A stretch of DNA of 64,000 nucleotides, taken from the NCBI RefSeq assembly GCF_019578655.1, contig NC_063257.1:13640001-13704000 (forward strand), given 5' to 3'. The notes beneath the pieces were generated by a model. It was given only the letters and a program-made list of their open reading frames with translations. It made no database searches and was not told where the DNA came from. This DNA comes from Ricinus communis. Lineage: Eukaryota; Streptophyta; Magnoliopsida; Malpighiales; Euphorbiaceae. Position numbers and translations under genes: made by a program. The stretch's first letter is position 1. Every line of letters begins with the position of its first letter. Positions 1 to 11,819 of this stretch are shown here, piece after piece.

Positions 1-1632
1 ATCACAGAAAACAATTTATCAAAACCGAAACAATCGTTCATTGATCCTAGGTCTAGACTCCTGGTGACTGTCTAAGAATCTCGACTCGGAGAATTCTCAC
101 CGAAAATCCCTGCAGAACCTCCCTACAACACGAACATTACCCCCCGTAAAAACGGGTCCAGGACTGCCAAGAACACTCCAAATAACCAACAATTTAAACA
201 ACGGAGTCGGGTCCCCAAACTTCACTATTTCCGACCTCGCCACACAAAGACAAAATACGAGGCGTAAACCGATGACAATTATTTATGACTCACAAAATCA
301 TCAAATACTCAATACCATCCAATAGACACAATTAAACCAAGAATTTCTAAAATTAACGGGCTAAAGAAAATTACCGAGACGCTAGATCGCTCGATCAACT
401 CGCCTCCGGCCGCCGGAGTCCGATCGACGATCCGAACACACCATCGAACTCACAACGACGCGCTGATGACGATCCCCATTTTCGATTTTCCAATCTGACA
501 CTCGATCGTCTGGAGAGATTTGCGGACGATCTCGACCGTCGATTCGCAAACGAAGCCCGATCGTCACGAAACCGGTGCCATCGCGAAGCTTGAGCTGAGG
601 AGAGTCGGGATACATCCTCCGATCATCCATCCTCCGCCGGAGCTCGCCGGAAAAGCCCAAAAACGTGACTGCCTCCACTTCGCCAGAACTCTCTCCTCCG
701 GCCACCAAAACCGACGCCGCTGCCGCTAAAAGGAAGCTCTCTCCAAGGGGAGCCGATCGCCACCAAGATCGGAAGGCCGGAAGCCGAAGCGGCCTTCAAA
801 GCCGCCGCCACCGCGATTCCACGCTCACGCTTCTGGCTAGGCCACGACGCGCCCGAGCTCGCCACCGATGTACGTCCCCTCACTCTCTTCCCCGTACGCT
901 CTCTCTCTCTCTCTACCTTCTCTCTCCCCGATTCCATTTCTTTCAATATCGACATTAGGCCCCCGAACTTTTCCTTATTACAATTTGGTCCCTCAACTTT
1001 CTTAATTACTTACAATTTCATCCATCAAAATTCTAATTTAACCCCCAAACTTTTCTTTAGCCTTTCAATTAAGCCCTTAACTATTTAATTTGGGTCAAAT
1101 CCGAATTATTGGAAATACACAATTACAAAAATACCCCTGACCGACATATTTATTTACAAAAATACCAAGCTCACAAATTTCCATTAAAACCCATAAAAAA
1201 TAACATTATACTTTCAATCCTTATTCCAAAATAAATTTCCAATTTAGTCCTAACACACAATTAAATTAAATAATCAATTCCCAACTTAAAATTTAATACT
1301 ACTAATCAATTGTAATACCAATTTTCCCAAAATTCTTTTATAAAAAACATCCTTTATAATTTCTTCCAAAATTTTTCAATATATAATTTTACTTATATAA
1401 ATATGCATTTGGGAAAATTTTGAATAACCAAAATATAATCATTTCTCAAATAATTTACTTGAATAATTTCTTAAAATTTCAAACTAATTGGGTATAGAAA
1501 ATAAATCATTTATTTGATTAATATTAAATTTTTCATTAAATCATTTCAAATTAAACCCAATAAAAATAAAGCTAAAATTAACTTAAATAAAAACTCATTA
1601 TTAAATATATAAAAAAAATTCTGGGTGTTACA
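1..1632 (-). mobile_element. Gypsy (Tekay/Del-like) LTR, partial
   Basis: Read on the reverse strand, this stretch begins at 1632 with TGTAACACCCAGAATTT, the typical start of Tekay/Del chromovirus LTRs. The part at 960-1620 is AT-rich and carries many 'aatttggtccctcaac'-like tracts. The part at 380-950 is unusually GC-rich for this window, with CCGG-rich codon-like sequence and a CT run at 899-914. The small overlapping open frames at 382-958 lie on both strands and look like chance products of this GC-rich LTR segment. The other LTR end lies outside the window. The 5 bp next to the LTR start is CTGGG, a possible target duplication whose partner is not visible. The element was inserted into an LTR-A copy that resumes at 1633. 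Assignment rests on the terminus and general composition only. Confidence 0.6.
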
Positions 1633-1990
1633 CTGGGCTTGAATAAAATGAGCTAGACTTAGGTGTATTTTGTGTTGTTTTGGCATGCCTGTGTATAATT
1701 GATTGCATTTATAGGGAATACTTTGTTAAACGATAAATTTAAAGACTAATATACATAAATAAGGAAGCTAGCTTCCAAATCCATCTCTAGACTCTGTAGC
1801 ATAAGCTTCCTTATGGAATCTGAGAAACACCACTTATTAGTAAAAGTGTCTCGGTGATTACCCGTGTGGCGACTCCCATCTCTGTGCTAATTTTAGTGAC
1901 TAGTTAGGATGTTCCTAATTAGATTGAAAAGCCTTATAGTGTCGTAGTCGCTAAAGACACTTAGGTGCGCGCCCGAAACCGCTCCCTATA
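1633..1990 (+). repeat. LTR-A fragment (3' end), forward
   Basis: This is the last 360 bases of the long LTR family called LTR-A here. It runs from 'gggcttgaataaaatgagc' through the block near 1740-1800 ('aaataaggaagctagcttcc') to a terminus reading GCGCGCCCGAAACCGCTCCCTATA. The same order of blocks is seen at 13685-14048, 18690-19044 and 33005-33371. Its 5' portion is cut off by the gypsy LTR at 1-1632. Confidence 0.75.
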
Positions 1991-3178
1991 GTGGTTACTC
2001 TGATGGGAATAAGAGAAGCTGATTCTAGTGTATGTTTGTCTTTAAATTTATTATTTAACAGATTATTCTTGCACCACTACACTTTCACATAGTGTACACT
2101 TTGGTCGTTATAGCCCCGATGGTGTCGGCTAGTGGTTCTTTAGTTCCACTCAAATCATATAATTGTAACACTCGCTACCATCACTCACAAGTAATGAGTG
2201 TATTTTCTTCATCGCATGGACCCTTGAGTGGGGAGATGAGCCAAGAAAGAACACATGTTTTCTCGTGGGAGCCTTTTATCTTTACCCAAGACTCAACTCA
2301 TGGTAAAGGGAAACTCTCAGGTTGTTATGGTAGATGGTTATTCTTCGAGTCTCAGAAAATGATAAAGCGGTTAAATTGAAGATAAGATGAGAATCTAGCA
2401 ATGTCTAGGATTTGGAAAAGCTTATGTCGTTTAATGAAAGTACTTTCCTAAACTGAGTTCTGTATTAGCGACCTATGACTGAAATTACCAAAAAAAACTC
2501 TTTGTTCTAAAATGAATGTAAAGTGAATTACTATTAATTGCTAAAAGTTTATGATAATTGGTAACCCTAGAATTAGGTTATAATGATGTATATATAGAGC
2601 TAGGGTTTTTAGAAAACCCTAAAGGAGTATATAACTCATATCGATTTTTTACAAAAAGAAAAGATATCATTTATCAGTTATTAATATCCAATAAATCAAT
2701 CTATAAATTATCATTAATTATCTTCTAGAGTCTTTTCTTTATTAATATTTGGCATTGTAAAGTCAAAATATGCACAAAACGGCATTTGATCTCGAAAATT
2801 AGCCAATCGGCACTATTTAGAGCCGCTCAGCTCTGCATAGAGCTGATTTGACTCTATGCTAAGACGATCGGCTCTTTATAGAGCTAATTCAGCTGTATGC
2901 AGAGCTGATTGGCTTTAAGGAGCAAAAAGTTTTGAAAATTTTTTGACAATTTAGTCCCTGAACTTGTAAAAAAACTGTTGTTTCACCTCTCAAACTTAAT
3001 ATTTTCTATCATTTGGGTCCAAATTGATTTTAGAAAAGTTATTTTAAGTCTAATTATTCTTAACCCTTACTTGGATTCGCCTCTCCTTAATCTCTTGAGA
3101 CTTGAGAAAGGTAGTAACTTTCATCATTGAGTTTTCCATAATTCTATTGATATTTGGATATGGAAAATGAATGCTGAC
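1991..3178 (-). repeat. LTR-A copy, rearranged, reverse
   Basis: The segment ends at 3178 with GAATGCTGACA, the reverse complement of the LTR-A start TGTCAGC. Homology to other reverse copies is visible at about 2010-2075 and again from about 2306 to 3178. The latter includes the TATA-bearing block 'gatgtatatatagagctag' near 2585 and the palindrome-rich block at 2811-2915. The 230 bases between (2076-2305) replace more than 1 kb of the normal LTR and match nothing else in the window. The open frame at 2092-2379 crosses this junction and is not convincing as a gene. Confidence 0.65.
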
Positions 3179-3228
3179 AGTCACCAATTCAACCCCCACC
3201 CCACCCCCCTTCTTAGTTTCAAGGGACA
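3179..3228 (+). repeat. Remnant end of a copia LTR
   Basis: This short piece, 'caccaattcaacccccacc' up to 'aagggaca', matches the last 50 bases of the Sirevirus-like LTRs at 28959 and 39533. It is immediately followed by a primer binding site. It is what remains of a 5' LTR after an LTR-A copy landed beside it. Confidence 0.7.
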
Positions 3229-3233
3229 ATAAG

Positions 3234-3245
3234 TGGTATCAGAGC
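3234..3245 (+). other. Retrotransposon primer binding site
   Basis: TGGTATCAGAGC is the classic copia primer binding site, complementary to the 3' end of plant initiator methionine tRNA. It sits 5 bases after the LTR remnant and 41 bases before the gag start, the expected arrangement. Confidence 0.9.
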
Positions 3246-3286
3246 TAATACACTGTTCTTAAGCTTCATTGCAAGTGTAAAGATCC

Positions 3287-3961
3287 ATGGCACCAATGAA
3301 GGAGCTCAACACCTCAAGCCATTCTTTGATGGATCTGACTATGCCTTTTGGATTCCATATGAAAATCTATTTGAAATCATATGGCATTGAGGTGTGGGAC
3401 TATGTGATGAAGGAATGGCTCCCATCGAAATCAAGAATGGTGAAGAAAGAATACTTCACAAAAAAGAATGGGTAGATGCTCATAAGAAGCATAATCACAA
3501 GAATAAGGAAGCAATGGTCATTCTTATGAGTTGTCTATCTAGAGAAGAATATGGGAGAGTGCAACATTGCACTATGGCCTATCAAATTTGGACTACCTTG
3601 GAGAATTATCATGAAGGCGCCAAACAAGTTAAATCAAGGGAGATCTAAATGTACGTCACCGAGTATGAGATGTTCAAGATGAAGCCAAATGAATCAGTCA
3701 CCGACATGAAAAATAGGCTTCTCACTATCATAAATAACATGAGGAAGCTTGGCAAGCATTATGAGTTTGTGGACATCAACAACAAGATCCTTAGGAGTTT
3801 ACCTATAGACAAGTATGGTGCTAGAGTGGCTAGCATTGAAGAAGCAAATTAGGACCTTGGAAAGATTCCTCCGGATGTCCTCATAGGTAAACTTCTAACC
3901 CATTAAATTTCTCTTATCAAGGATGAATATGATAGAAATGGTAGAAAGAAAAAGGCCCTAG
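3287..3961 (+). pseudogene. gag: Copia gag pseudogene, 5' part
   Basis: This is a decayed Sirevirus-like copia Gag, which would form the capsid. Motifs seen in order are FHMKIYLKSYGIEVWDYV (near residues 25-40), MSCLSREEYGRV, IWTTLENYHEGAKQVK and YEMFKMKPNESVTDM. These correspond to the UBN2/gag-polypeptide family and to the gag at 29019 and 58130. The frame is broken by a small shift near 3330, by a shift near 3400 and by in-frame stops at 3646-3648 and 3850-3852. Coding sequence stops abruptly at 3961, where an LTR-A copy is inserted. The gag resumes at 6317. Confidence 0.85.
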
Positions 3962-6316
3962 TGTGGGCATCAATTTCGGGCGCGCACCCAAGTGTCTCTA
4001 GTGACTAAGACAATACAAGGCTTTTCAACCTAATAGGAACACGCTAACTAATCATAAAGACTAGCACTGAGATAAGAGTCGTCACTCGGGTAATTCTCTG
4101 GGACTCTTTTTCTAATTGAGTGGCGTTTCTCGATTCTAGAAGGAAACTTCACCATATATAGAGATAGATCTGAAAGTCAACTTTCTTATTTGTGTATCTT
4201 TGTATTTTAATTTTATTATTTAATGGTTATTTCCTATAAATACAACATAAATATTTTTACACATCAAGAACTATGGCATGTGAGGTCCATCGAAGTCTAG
4301 CTCATTTTTAGTAAATGCATCCCACATTTATTTTGTTAGCCTACTTAACTATTTAATTATGTATAATGCTTACTTAGTCTAGCCTAATTACAAATTATGC
4401 ATATTTATTTCAGCCTTTAAGCCTAAATGGACTACCTTTTATGCTAAGACCTAGTTGAGTAATCTTAAATCTAATGTGACCTAATTAATTCATTTAAAGC
4501 ATGATAAAACCCATTAAGTCTATATGGATAAATTTACACCCAATATACCATCTCATTAATCTAAAGAACTACGATTTTCATGCCAAGTCTAATTTTAAAG
4601 CCTAATATGTCTATATGTCCAATTCTAATTAAGTAATCAAATAGTAGATATTTGGCATACATCCAAAATAAAGCAAAAATAAAGTATAGGAAAATTAAAT
4701 CTAGCTATGACAATCCTCCCACAACTAAAAATCAAAAGAAAAACGCATAAACTAAGTTACAGTATACAAATATTGCCAAAAATCTTATAAAAATCTGAAA
4801 ATAGGGCCAAAATTGGTATAGAGCCGAATCCAGAGCCAAATCCAGCATCGAATCAGCACTGCATAGAGCCGAATCAGCTTTGCATAGAACTGATTGGCTT
4901 AGCACAGAGCCGAATCAACTCTGCACAAAGCCAATTGGCTCTAAGGCTTGGTAACGACTGGTTTGGCATCTTTTCTCGATCCTCACTCCCCTAAAAGTCA
5001 ACTTAATATGCACAAGAGATAAAAATATGATTAAAACTCGAAAAAATGAAGCAAGAATCATAACAAAACAAATCAGATTAAGCTAGAAATCATAAAAAAA
5101 GAATACAAACCTTAGAAAATAAAAAACCAAAAACTAGTAGAAGGCAAATAAAACTTCACATGGAAGATCCTAGATTTCAATTATGCAACCCCAGAAATTC
5201 GATATGATCACATAATCAAAAGAATAAATCTAACATATCACCCTAATTATTCCAATAATCAAATTCAAAATCCAATAGAAAACATATTATCAGATTAAAA
5301 ACCTAATATGTTCATATTATCATATTCAAAACCCAGCTTGGATAAATATTATAAAAATATATAAAACTATTAAGAACCCCAGATTTAATCATAAAAATCA
5401 TATAAAGCATTTGAAACCAATCCTAATATGTTTCTAAAATATAAAATGAAAGAACTAGTTTTGTCAAGATAGGGATGTTGATGATATTGGATTTGGGGAA
5501 CCTTCAAGTTATCACCATTGTATGCTAATATTCAAGTATCTAGAGATAAAGAGGTGGTAGAATCGAAGATTGGTTGAGAATCCAGTGCTACTAGGGTCTC
5601 GAAAGTCTTATGTCGTTCAAAAAATAAAGTTGCCAAATCTCAGTCTTTACTTAGTGAATTTTCCTTGTGTTTCCTAAAACTCACTCTACTTTTTGGACGT
5701 TTATCTATTCACCTAGGTTGCTAGTAATCTATGCTTAGAGAATGTAGCTAACCCTAGACCTAAGGTATCATATTCTCTTCATAGTAGTATGGTTAGGAAA
5801 CCCTAAAGAAGTAGATAAATACTTAATTATTTAAATTTAAATATATCGATTATCTTTTCTTTTTTATCAGATTAATATCTAATAAAATCTTTAAAACTCA
5901 AATAATTACCACTAAATATATTTTAAAATCCCAATAGTCATCACAAATCTCTTCTAAAAACTTCTTCTTTACCAATTTTAGCGTTTTAGGTCAAAAAATG
6001 CATAAAAAGACATCAAATTTTGAAAAATACCCAATTGACACTGTATAGAGCCCATTGGCTTTAAAGGGAAAAAATGTTTGGAAAATTTTATATTTTCATC
6101 CCTGAACTTGCGAAAACTGCCATTTCATCCCACAAAATTAATTTTTTCAACAATTGAGTCCAAATTGATTCTAGAAAAGCAATTTTAAGTCCATTTGTTC
6201 TCAATCCTAACTTGAATTCACCCGTCCTTAATTTCTCGAGACTAGAGAAAGGCAGTAACTTTTAATGTAGCATTTTTCATAACTCGATATTTAGATATAG
6301 AAAATGGGTGCTGACA
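3962..6316 (-). mobile_element. LTR-A solo LTR, intact with target duplication
   Basis: The 2,355-base unit begins TGTGGGC and ends GCTGACA, so it has TG...CA termini. It is flanked by CCTAG at 3957-3961 and again at 6317-6321, a perfect 5-bp target duplication. This is the signature of an LTR retrotransposon insertion reduced to a solo LTR. It interrupts a copia gag whose sequence continues on the other side. Palindrome-rich blocks lie at 4815-4950 and near 6030-6060. No internal coding region is present. Confidence 0.88.
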
Positions 6317-6486
6317 CCTAGTACAAGCACTAGAGCTGAAGAGGAAAAAGATGGCCTAAGTGATGATGAAGACCAAGGGAAAATAAATAGTAAAAGTGAT
6401 GATGTAGCCCTTATCACCAAACATGTCAAGAGGATTCTTAAAGCCAAAAAGAGAAGAAGCAACATGCCCTTTACAAGCAAGAAGTC
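6317..6486 (+). pseudogene. gag: Copia gag pseudogene, continuation
   Basis: This resumes the gag broken at 3961. It encodes a Ser/Glu-rich linker (STRAEEEKDGLSDDED) followed by VKRILKAKKRRSNMPF, which parallels the linker and KRVKEIMRNRRK segment at 29713-29830 of the better preserved element. It is cut at 6486 by another LTR-A copy, and the rest of the element is not found in the window. Confidence 0.8.
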
Positions 6487-7090
6487 TGTGGGCGGCAGTT
6501 TCAGGCGCGGACCCAAGTGTCTTTAATGACGACGGTAGGCAAGGCTTTTCAACCTAATTGGGAATATGCTAACTAATCACTGAGACTAGCGTGGAGATGG
6601 CACTTAAGTAATTCTCCGGGACACTTTTACTAATGAGTGATGTTTCTCATATTCCATAAGAAAGCTTATGCCACAAATCCAAAGATGGATTCATAAGCCA
6701 ACTTCCTTATTTGTGTATCTCAGTCTTTAATTTTATTGTTTAACAAATTATTCCCTATAAACACATTAGTTTGTGTACAAGCATACTATATAGTACATAA
6801 AATCTATGTGACCCATTTTAATTAAGCATGGCAAAGCCTACTAAGTCTATGTTGATTTTAGATTTTAAGCCCAATTACTATTGATTATCCTAATGGATAC
6901 AATTTTCATGCTGGGTCCACTTTTAACCTAAGTCTATATGGCCCATTTTAATTAAGCAATCATATTAAAGTTATTTGGCATGCATTAAACAAAATAAATA
7001 AATAAATAAAGTATAGAAAGTAAATCTAGCTATTACAACCCATCTTATAATAAAAAATAAAAGAAAAACACTTAAAATCTAGTTATAGTA
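6487..7090 (-). repeat. LTR-A partial copy, reverse
   Basis: It begins TGTGGGCGGCAGTTTCAGGC, matching the terminus at 3962, and follows that copy block by block up to about 7090 ('aatctagttatagtaca'). Homology to LTR-A then stops. The break is about a quarter of the way into the LTR and so is a rearrangement, not an LTR/internal boundary. The 5 bases before it are AAGTC, for which I found no partner. Confidence 0.75.
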
Positions 7091-8480
7091 CAGGAAACCT
7101 CAAATTCAGGAGGGAATTCCAAAATTTGTTGCTTCTGCCTGTATTAACGGTAAAGTATTGTAGTTGTGTAGAAGGTGGATGCCCTCAATCCAGGTAAAGG
7201 CATACAATTATCATACACCATGAGCATGACATGTTTGATTCTCCACTGCTGCAAGTCTAGTAGATAAGTGTCTGGAATGCCCTTCATCCAAGAAATCCAG
7301 CCATCATGGTCCCATAGGGTGGCAATTGATAGAATTAGCACATGCTTCGGCTCATACTTGTCGATGTTCCACGAGATGGTTAGTATTTGAAGCTTCTCGC
7401 ATAGCCAAATTTGTGAAAAGAAAGATAATAACAAAAAAAGAAAAAAGAAAAAGAAAAAGGAAAAAGCTAAGTTGAAAACTTGAAAGGGTGGCTTAGGCAA
7501 AAGTTAAGACATTAGCCTACTAAGTTAAAACCCTGAAAGGGCGGCTTAGGGAAAAATAGTAAAAAAGAAAAAAAAAGATTTAGTTGTATATCTGCAAGAG
7601 AACGAGACTACAATAAACCACTGATAGATTTTGTACATGTCTAACCCAATTATGCTTTCAGGTAAGATAATAAGAACTTGATTTTCTTTGTGCTCTACCA
7701 GATCAATAATGCCAGCAATTCTGATATCTCCCCCTCCTTAAGGAGAAATCATCAAAAATTAGGCATAGAGACAAAAGCCCAGTATCGTAACCCAAGCAGG
7801 TGCACCCTTTTTCTTTTACTCACCAACAAGAGATTAAGAAATTGAGAATAATGTATTCACTGATAAAATGGAAAAATACCCCAGCAGGGGGCATGTTGAA
7901 TAGCTCTACCAATTTTCTAGGAAAAGGGTTATTAAGCCTTGGCAAAGCAATCAGATGGGTAGAATCCCTGGAGCCTCCAAGAATGGCAGAGAACTCTTCA
8001 ATCATGGGACATAGCTCTTGCCCATTAAATCAAAAAACATGGTCTCTTGGGCATCAAATGTTGACGACATAGTGAAGAAACCTATAATCAAGCTTGGTAT
8101 GTTTTATAGCTTTGAACGAGAGAAGGGTGAAATTTCCCAAGTTTGATCCATTTATGACCAGTTAAGGTTTTGAGAAGAGTTAGGAGGGCTTTAGCACTTT
8201 TCTGAGTCATGGTTTTTCAACTTTGGAGGTATGAATCATGTATAGAGAAATGTGAGGAGTGCAATTGTATTTAAAGGCCTAAAAGTAGTGTTTAATTCAA
8301 AACTCTACAACTGCAGAGCCGAATCGGGTGACCATATAGTTGATCAGTTGTGCGTACAGTCGAATCGGCTACATGATGTCATCAGGCAATTTTTGCAGTG
8401 TTTTAAGGGATTTTCAGTGTTTGTTCAGCCTAGGTCATGTGTAAACCCAAAATATACAATTTTAAGAAGAACATAATGAC
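7091..8480 (-). pseudogene. Retroelement ORF1-like remnant
   Basis: Two decayed coding segments lie on the reverse strand. One at 7820-8020 contains MIEEFSAILGG and ALPRLNNPFPRKLVELF. One at 7144-7400 contains WLCEKLQILTISWNIDKYEP, ATLWDHDGWISWMKG and PLPGLRASTFY. The pattern of an 'EEF.AI.G' motif followed by a W-rich segment and a 'GLR..TFY' motif recalls the DUF7745-type plant retroelement protein. I judge this from memory of the family and hold it loosely. An A-rich stretch at 7430-7470 separates the segments, and stops are frequent. A cluster of GATCGGCT-like motifs lies at 8320-8370. Confidence 0.45.
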
Positions 8481-8599
8481 AATGCATGGATTTAAACATC
8501 AAAGTGCAAAATCTTATATCTCAAATAAGTCAAGTTTTATAGAAAAGCAGGAAAAAAATAAAAAATAAAAAGAATGGTTGTAGAATTAGAAGTCGAGGC

Positions 8600-10620
8600 T
8601 CTCTCCCTAGTCTCATATCCCTTATCAGAATCGGTGTCCATCATTTGAGTCCGCAAAGTAGACAGCTAGAGCGTCGAGGTATCAATCCTATGCTGCTGGG
8701 CCTCAATCTGGCGCCAGCGATCTTCTACCTGCCCTTGCATACTCTTATGATTCCTCTGAAGAAAACCTAAAACGAGTTTATTTAGTATACGAAGAACTGC
8801 CTCCTTCCAACTCCGATGAGCAAATGTACATGCCCGAACTGATCTCTTTGGACTTGTGTGATTATTTGTATATGTTACTAACATTTCAGGAAAAGAAAAG
8901 AAGTAAAGTATCAAAAGGGAATACAACTTACGTGCGTGCAAGTACTCGGAATGAACTCTAGAAGAAGGTAGTGCTCCATGGCAAGTGATGTTCTATAGCA
9001 CCAGTGGGACTCCAGTATGAAACCATTAGGTCTAGGAGAAATGTGACACTCATAGGCACCATATTTAGCATCATTGTGGGAGGTGTCTCAGATGCAACAC
9101 CCACAGAGGAGCCCGAAACCTGTGAAGGTCTAGAGCAGCGAATAGACCACCCTCTGTCGGCTTAGGTGCTGAGGGCACGCGGCGGATGAACTACAACAAG
9201 ATAGCTAAATGTGTAACTAAGCAAAGTAAAGAAAATGAAAACTTAAGCAAAGTCAAGAACAAACCTAAGCCATGATGTCATCACTGAGAGGTATGAGCCC
9301 TAGTAGCTAAAGGATAAAAGAGGTGCAGTCTGTCCTCCGAGACCAAATGGTGAGGTCCTCGAAGTCGTCAGAACACTCCAAACTCCGGGTCAGCTCCTCG
9401 CTGACAAGGTCAGCGGTACAAAACATAGAGAGAGGGGGAGACAAGGGAACTCGACACCTAATATGCCCCCTCTCCCAGCCATGAATCCTCTCACCTAAGA
9501 ACTAGGCCCGACAAGTGGAGCCGATTAAAAGAACTCTCTTGTGATCTAGGTCAATGACGGAAAGCATGTAAGGGTCCTAGTGACGGCGCTCCTAGCCAAA
9601 CGCTATGAATCTGCAAGTTGCAAAGGTAAGTAACTAAGACTTTTAAAACACATATATAATTAATAAATTTTCTTTTATGTTGTCTCAGGTTAGAGAATTG
9701 ATCCACATGCAGTGCATATGGATCTACGCCCACTCCAAAGGAATGCTCCTGCTCGAGGCCCAGCGACTCAAGTGTGGGAAGGCTCGAGAAGTACTAATAG
9801 GCTGTGAGACCACCAGAAGGCCAAGATCTAAGGCCCAAACCTATAAATTAAGAGTCATTAACTACTATAAAAGTATAAGAAAGCATGAAAAAAAGAAGTC
9901 ATAGTGGATAAAACTTACGTGAGCCGCGTGCCAAAAACTGCAAATCCTCTTTCTCCCACGGATAGTATGTCCATGTGATGGTACAAGTAGCAAGAGCTGT
10001 GGATCCCTAGTTAAAAGAGAAGACCTAGTCCAAATCCCACAAAGGGGCCAACTTGTTGAAGTTTAATAAGTTTCTTGAGTCACTGAACATAGTGGTCCCG
10101 AAGAGGTAGGTAAAAAAGGCTTGAGCCATCTGATCCACTCCCGAGCATTCCAAGGTACGAAGCCCCTGTAATGAAGTGGGATGCTCTGATTAAGTTAAGC
10201 ATCGACTGCTCATGCATGCCAACAAGAACCCAAGTATGTGTCTAATATAACGCTCTTAGACATCGGAGCATGGATCATGGATCGCATCACTAAAAGGTAC
10301 AAGTATACCTACGAATTTTATCCTTGTGATAGTAGCAAAGGAAAGTAGGGAGAGAGTCAGCTCATCAATCAGAGTGTGGAAGGTGTGTTTGGTGTCTATC
10401 CACCTCTCAAGAGTGGCGTAGACTGAAGTATGATCCATCCTCTTAGTGACAGACAAAAGTGTAGCAATGAATCAGCATAATCTAGTGTCACTAATCCTAA
10501 CCTGAATAGAGCTCGGAAACTTATTAAACCACTTGCGAGCACCATAAAAAATTTTGGCGAACCGGATCGATACGACATCACTCTGAAAAAGCACAATAAC
10601 AAGTATGTAAACACAATGTA
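8600..10620 (-). pseudogene. Plant mobile domain (PMD) pseudogene, copy 1
   Basis: On the reverse strand, starting near 10590, the frame gives RMDHTSVYATLERWIDTKHT, then DELTLSLLSFATITRIKFVG and VPFSDAIHDP, then after stops ECSGVDQMAQAFFTYLFGTT and LNFNKLAPLWDLD. This order is that of the aminotransferase-like plant mobile domain, found in MAIN/MAIL1 proteins and carried by several transposon groups. A further segment at about 9450-9570 (RVLLIGSTCRAFLGERIHGW-like, with a stop) and a Gln-rich segment at 8690-8760 (RWRQIEAQQHRID) fit the C-terminal part. Reverse-strand GTAAGT-like donors near 8932 and 9916 suggest the original gene had introns. Several in-frame stops make it non-functional. Confidence 0.7.
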
Positions 10621-11819
10621 CACACATCAAGACCCAAACCAAGTACGTATATTGTTGATTTATTGCTATTTTATGTTAAAAAACCCAAAACTCGATTTTA
10701 GGCCTGTGCATGGTAGTTTAGGATTGTGCAAAGCTGATCGGCTCAGCATAGAGCCGAATCGGCACTTTACAGAGCTGATCTACTCTATGGGTTAGGGCGC
10801 GATTTTTTTCTTAAAATTTTTATAAAATTTCATGTGTTTTGAACAAATAATGTATATATCTAGTGTATAAGTCATAAGAAACAAGATTTAATGCAAGAAA
10901 AATACCTCTCCAACTGCCGAAAACCCGGTGAGTGTTTAATTTTATTAAAAAGGGGATTTGCTCCCTTTTGATAAGCCCAATGTCATTTTGGTAAGAAATC
11001 AACAGTGAAGACTTCCAATTTAGTACGATTGGGTTGCGTCTTGAGAATCTAGAAGAAGAGGCATCAAAGAAATGAGAGAGAAATCAAAGAAAGAGTGAAA
11101 AGAAACTTGAGAGAAAAGTAAAGAAGAAATGGATAAAATGAATTATTAATGGACATGAGCATATATATATTGTCCTAAAGAAGGCAAAAATACCATTTTG
11201 GTTCCTGACCTATCGAAATTACACTTTAGTCACCAAATGGGCAGTTACAAATACAAGTCTTCATAAGAAATCTGGTAAGTCAATTTGCATCCCGATATGG
11301 GAATTCTCAAAAAATGCCATTTTGGTCCCTGGTCTATCAAAACTAACTTTAGTCCCCAGGTGGGCCAATTATTAATATAGCCTCTAAAAGACATCAATTG
11401 AGTTAAATTGCACCTCGAAGTGGGAATCTTCAACTAAAAGTACTCGGAAGTGAGAAAATCTCTCGAATCAACCTCAAGCGGTAATCAAAACATAATTATA
11501 TCTCAAAGAGGAAAGTAGCTAGAAGGAAGTCTCTATAAATATGAATCAACAAGCGTGGTTCCCAAATCACAAGCATGGTCCTTCAACCAAGCAGGTGAAG
11601 TCCTCAAAACTCAAGCAGGTGAAGTCCTCAAATTTCAAAAGCAGGCAAACTCCTCAAAATCCGAGCGGGCGTGGTCCACACATCAAATTCATTTAAGCTT
11701 ATGGGGCGTGGCTTCTACAGTTCATCAATATATCCTTTTGACGTATCCTTAATATTATGATTTTTCTCAATTTATTTAATCGCATGAGTGCTTATAAAAT
11801 TTGACAAACCGAGGGCAGC
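10621..11819. other. Non-coding stretch upstream of an LTR-A copy
   Basis: No gene is visible. 10725-10790 holds a cluster of GATCGGCT/GAGCCGAATCGG motifs. 11170-11420 holds two related lines of 'ccattttggtccctg'-type sequence. 11560-11660 has short direct repeats of 'caagcaggtgaagtcctca'. The purine-leaning end, GACAAACCGAGGGCAGC, directly precedes the LTR-A start at 11820 and is a weak polypurine-tract candidate. Part of this may therefore be the 3' internal region of an LTR-A element. Confidence 0.4.

Noticed and set aside
382..958. Overlapping open frames on both strands in GC-rich DNA.
   Set aside because: No domain, no codon pattern favouring one strand, and the region lies within a gypsy LTR.
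3234..3245. Possible tRNA gene fragment.
   Set aside because: Only 12 bases match the complement of a Met-tRNA end. It is a retroelement primer binding site.
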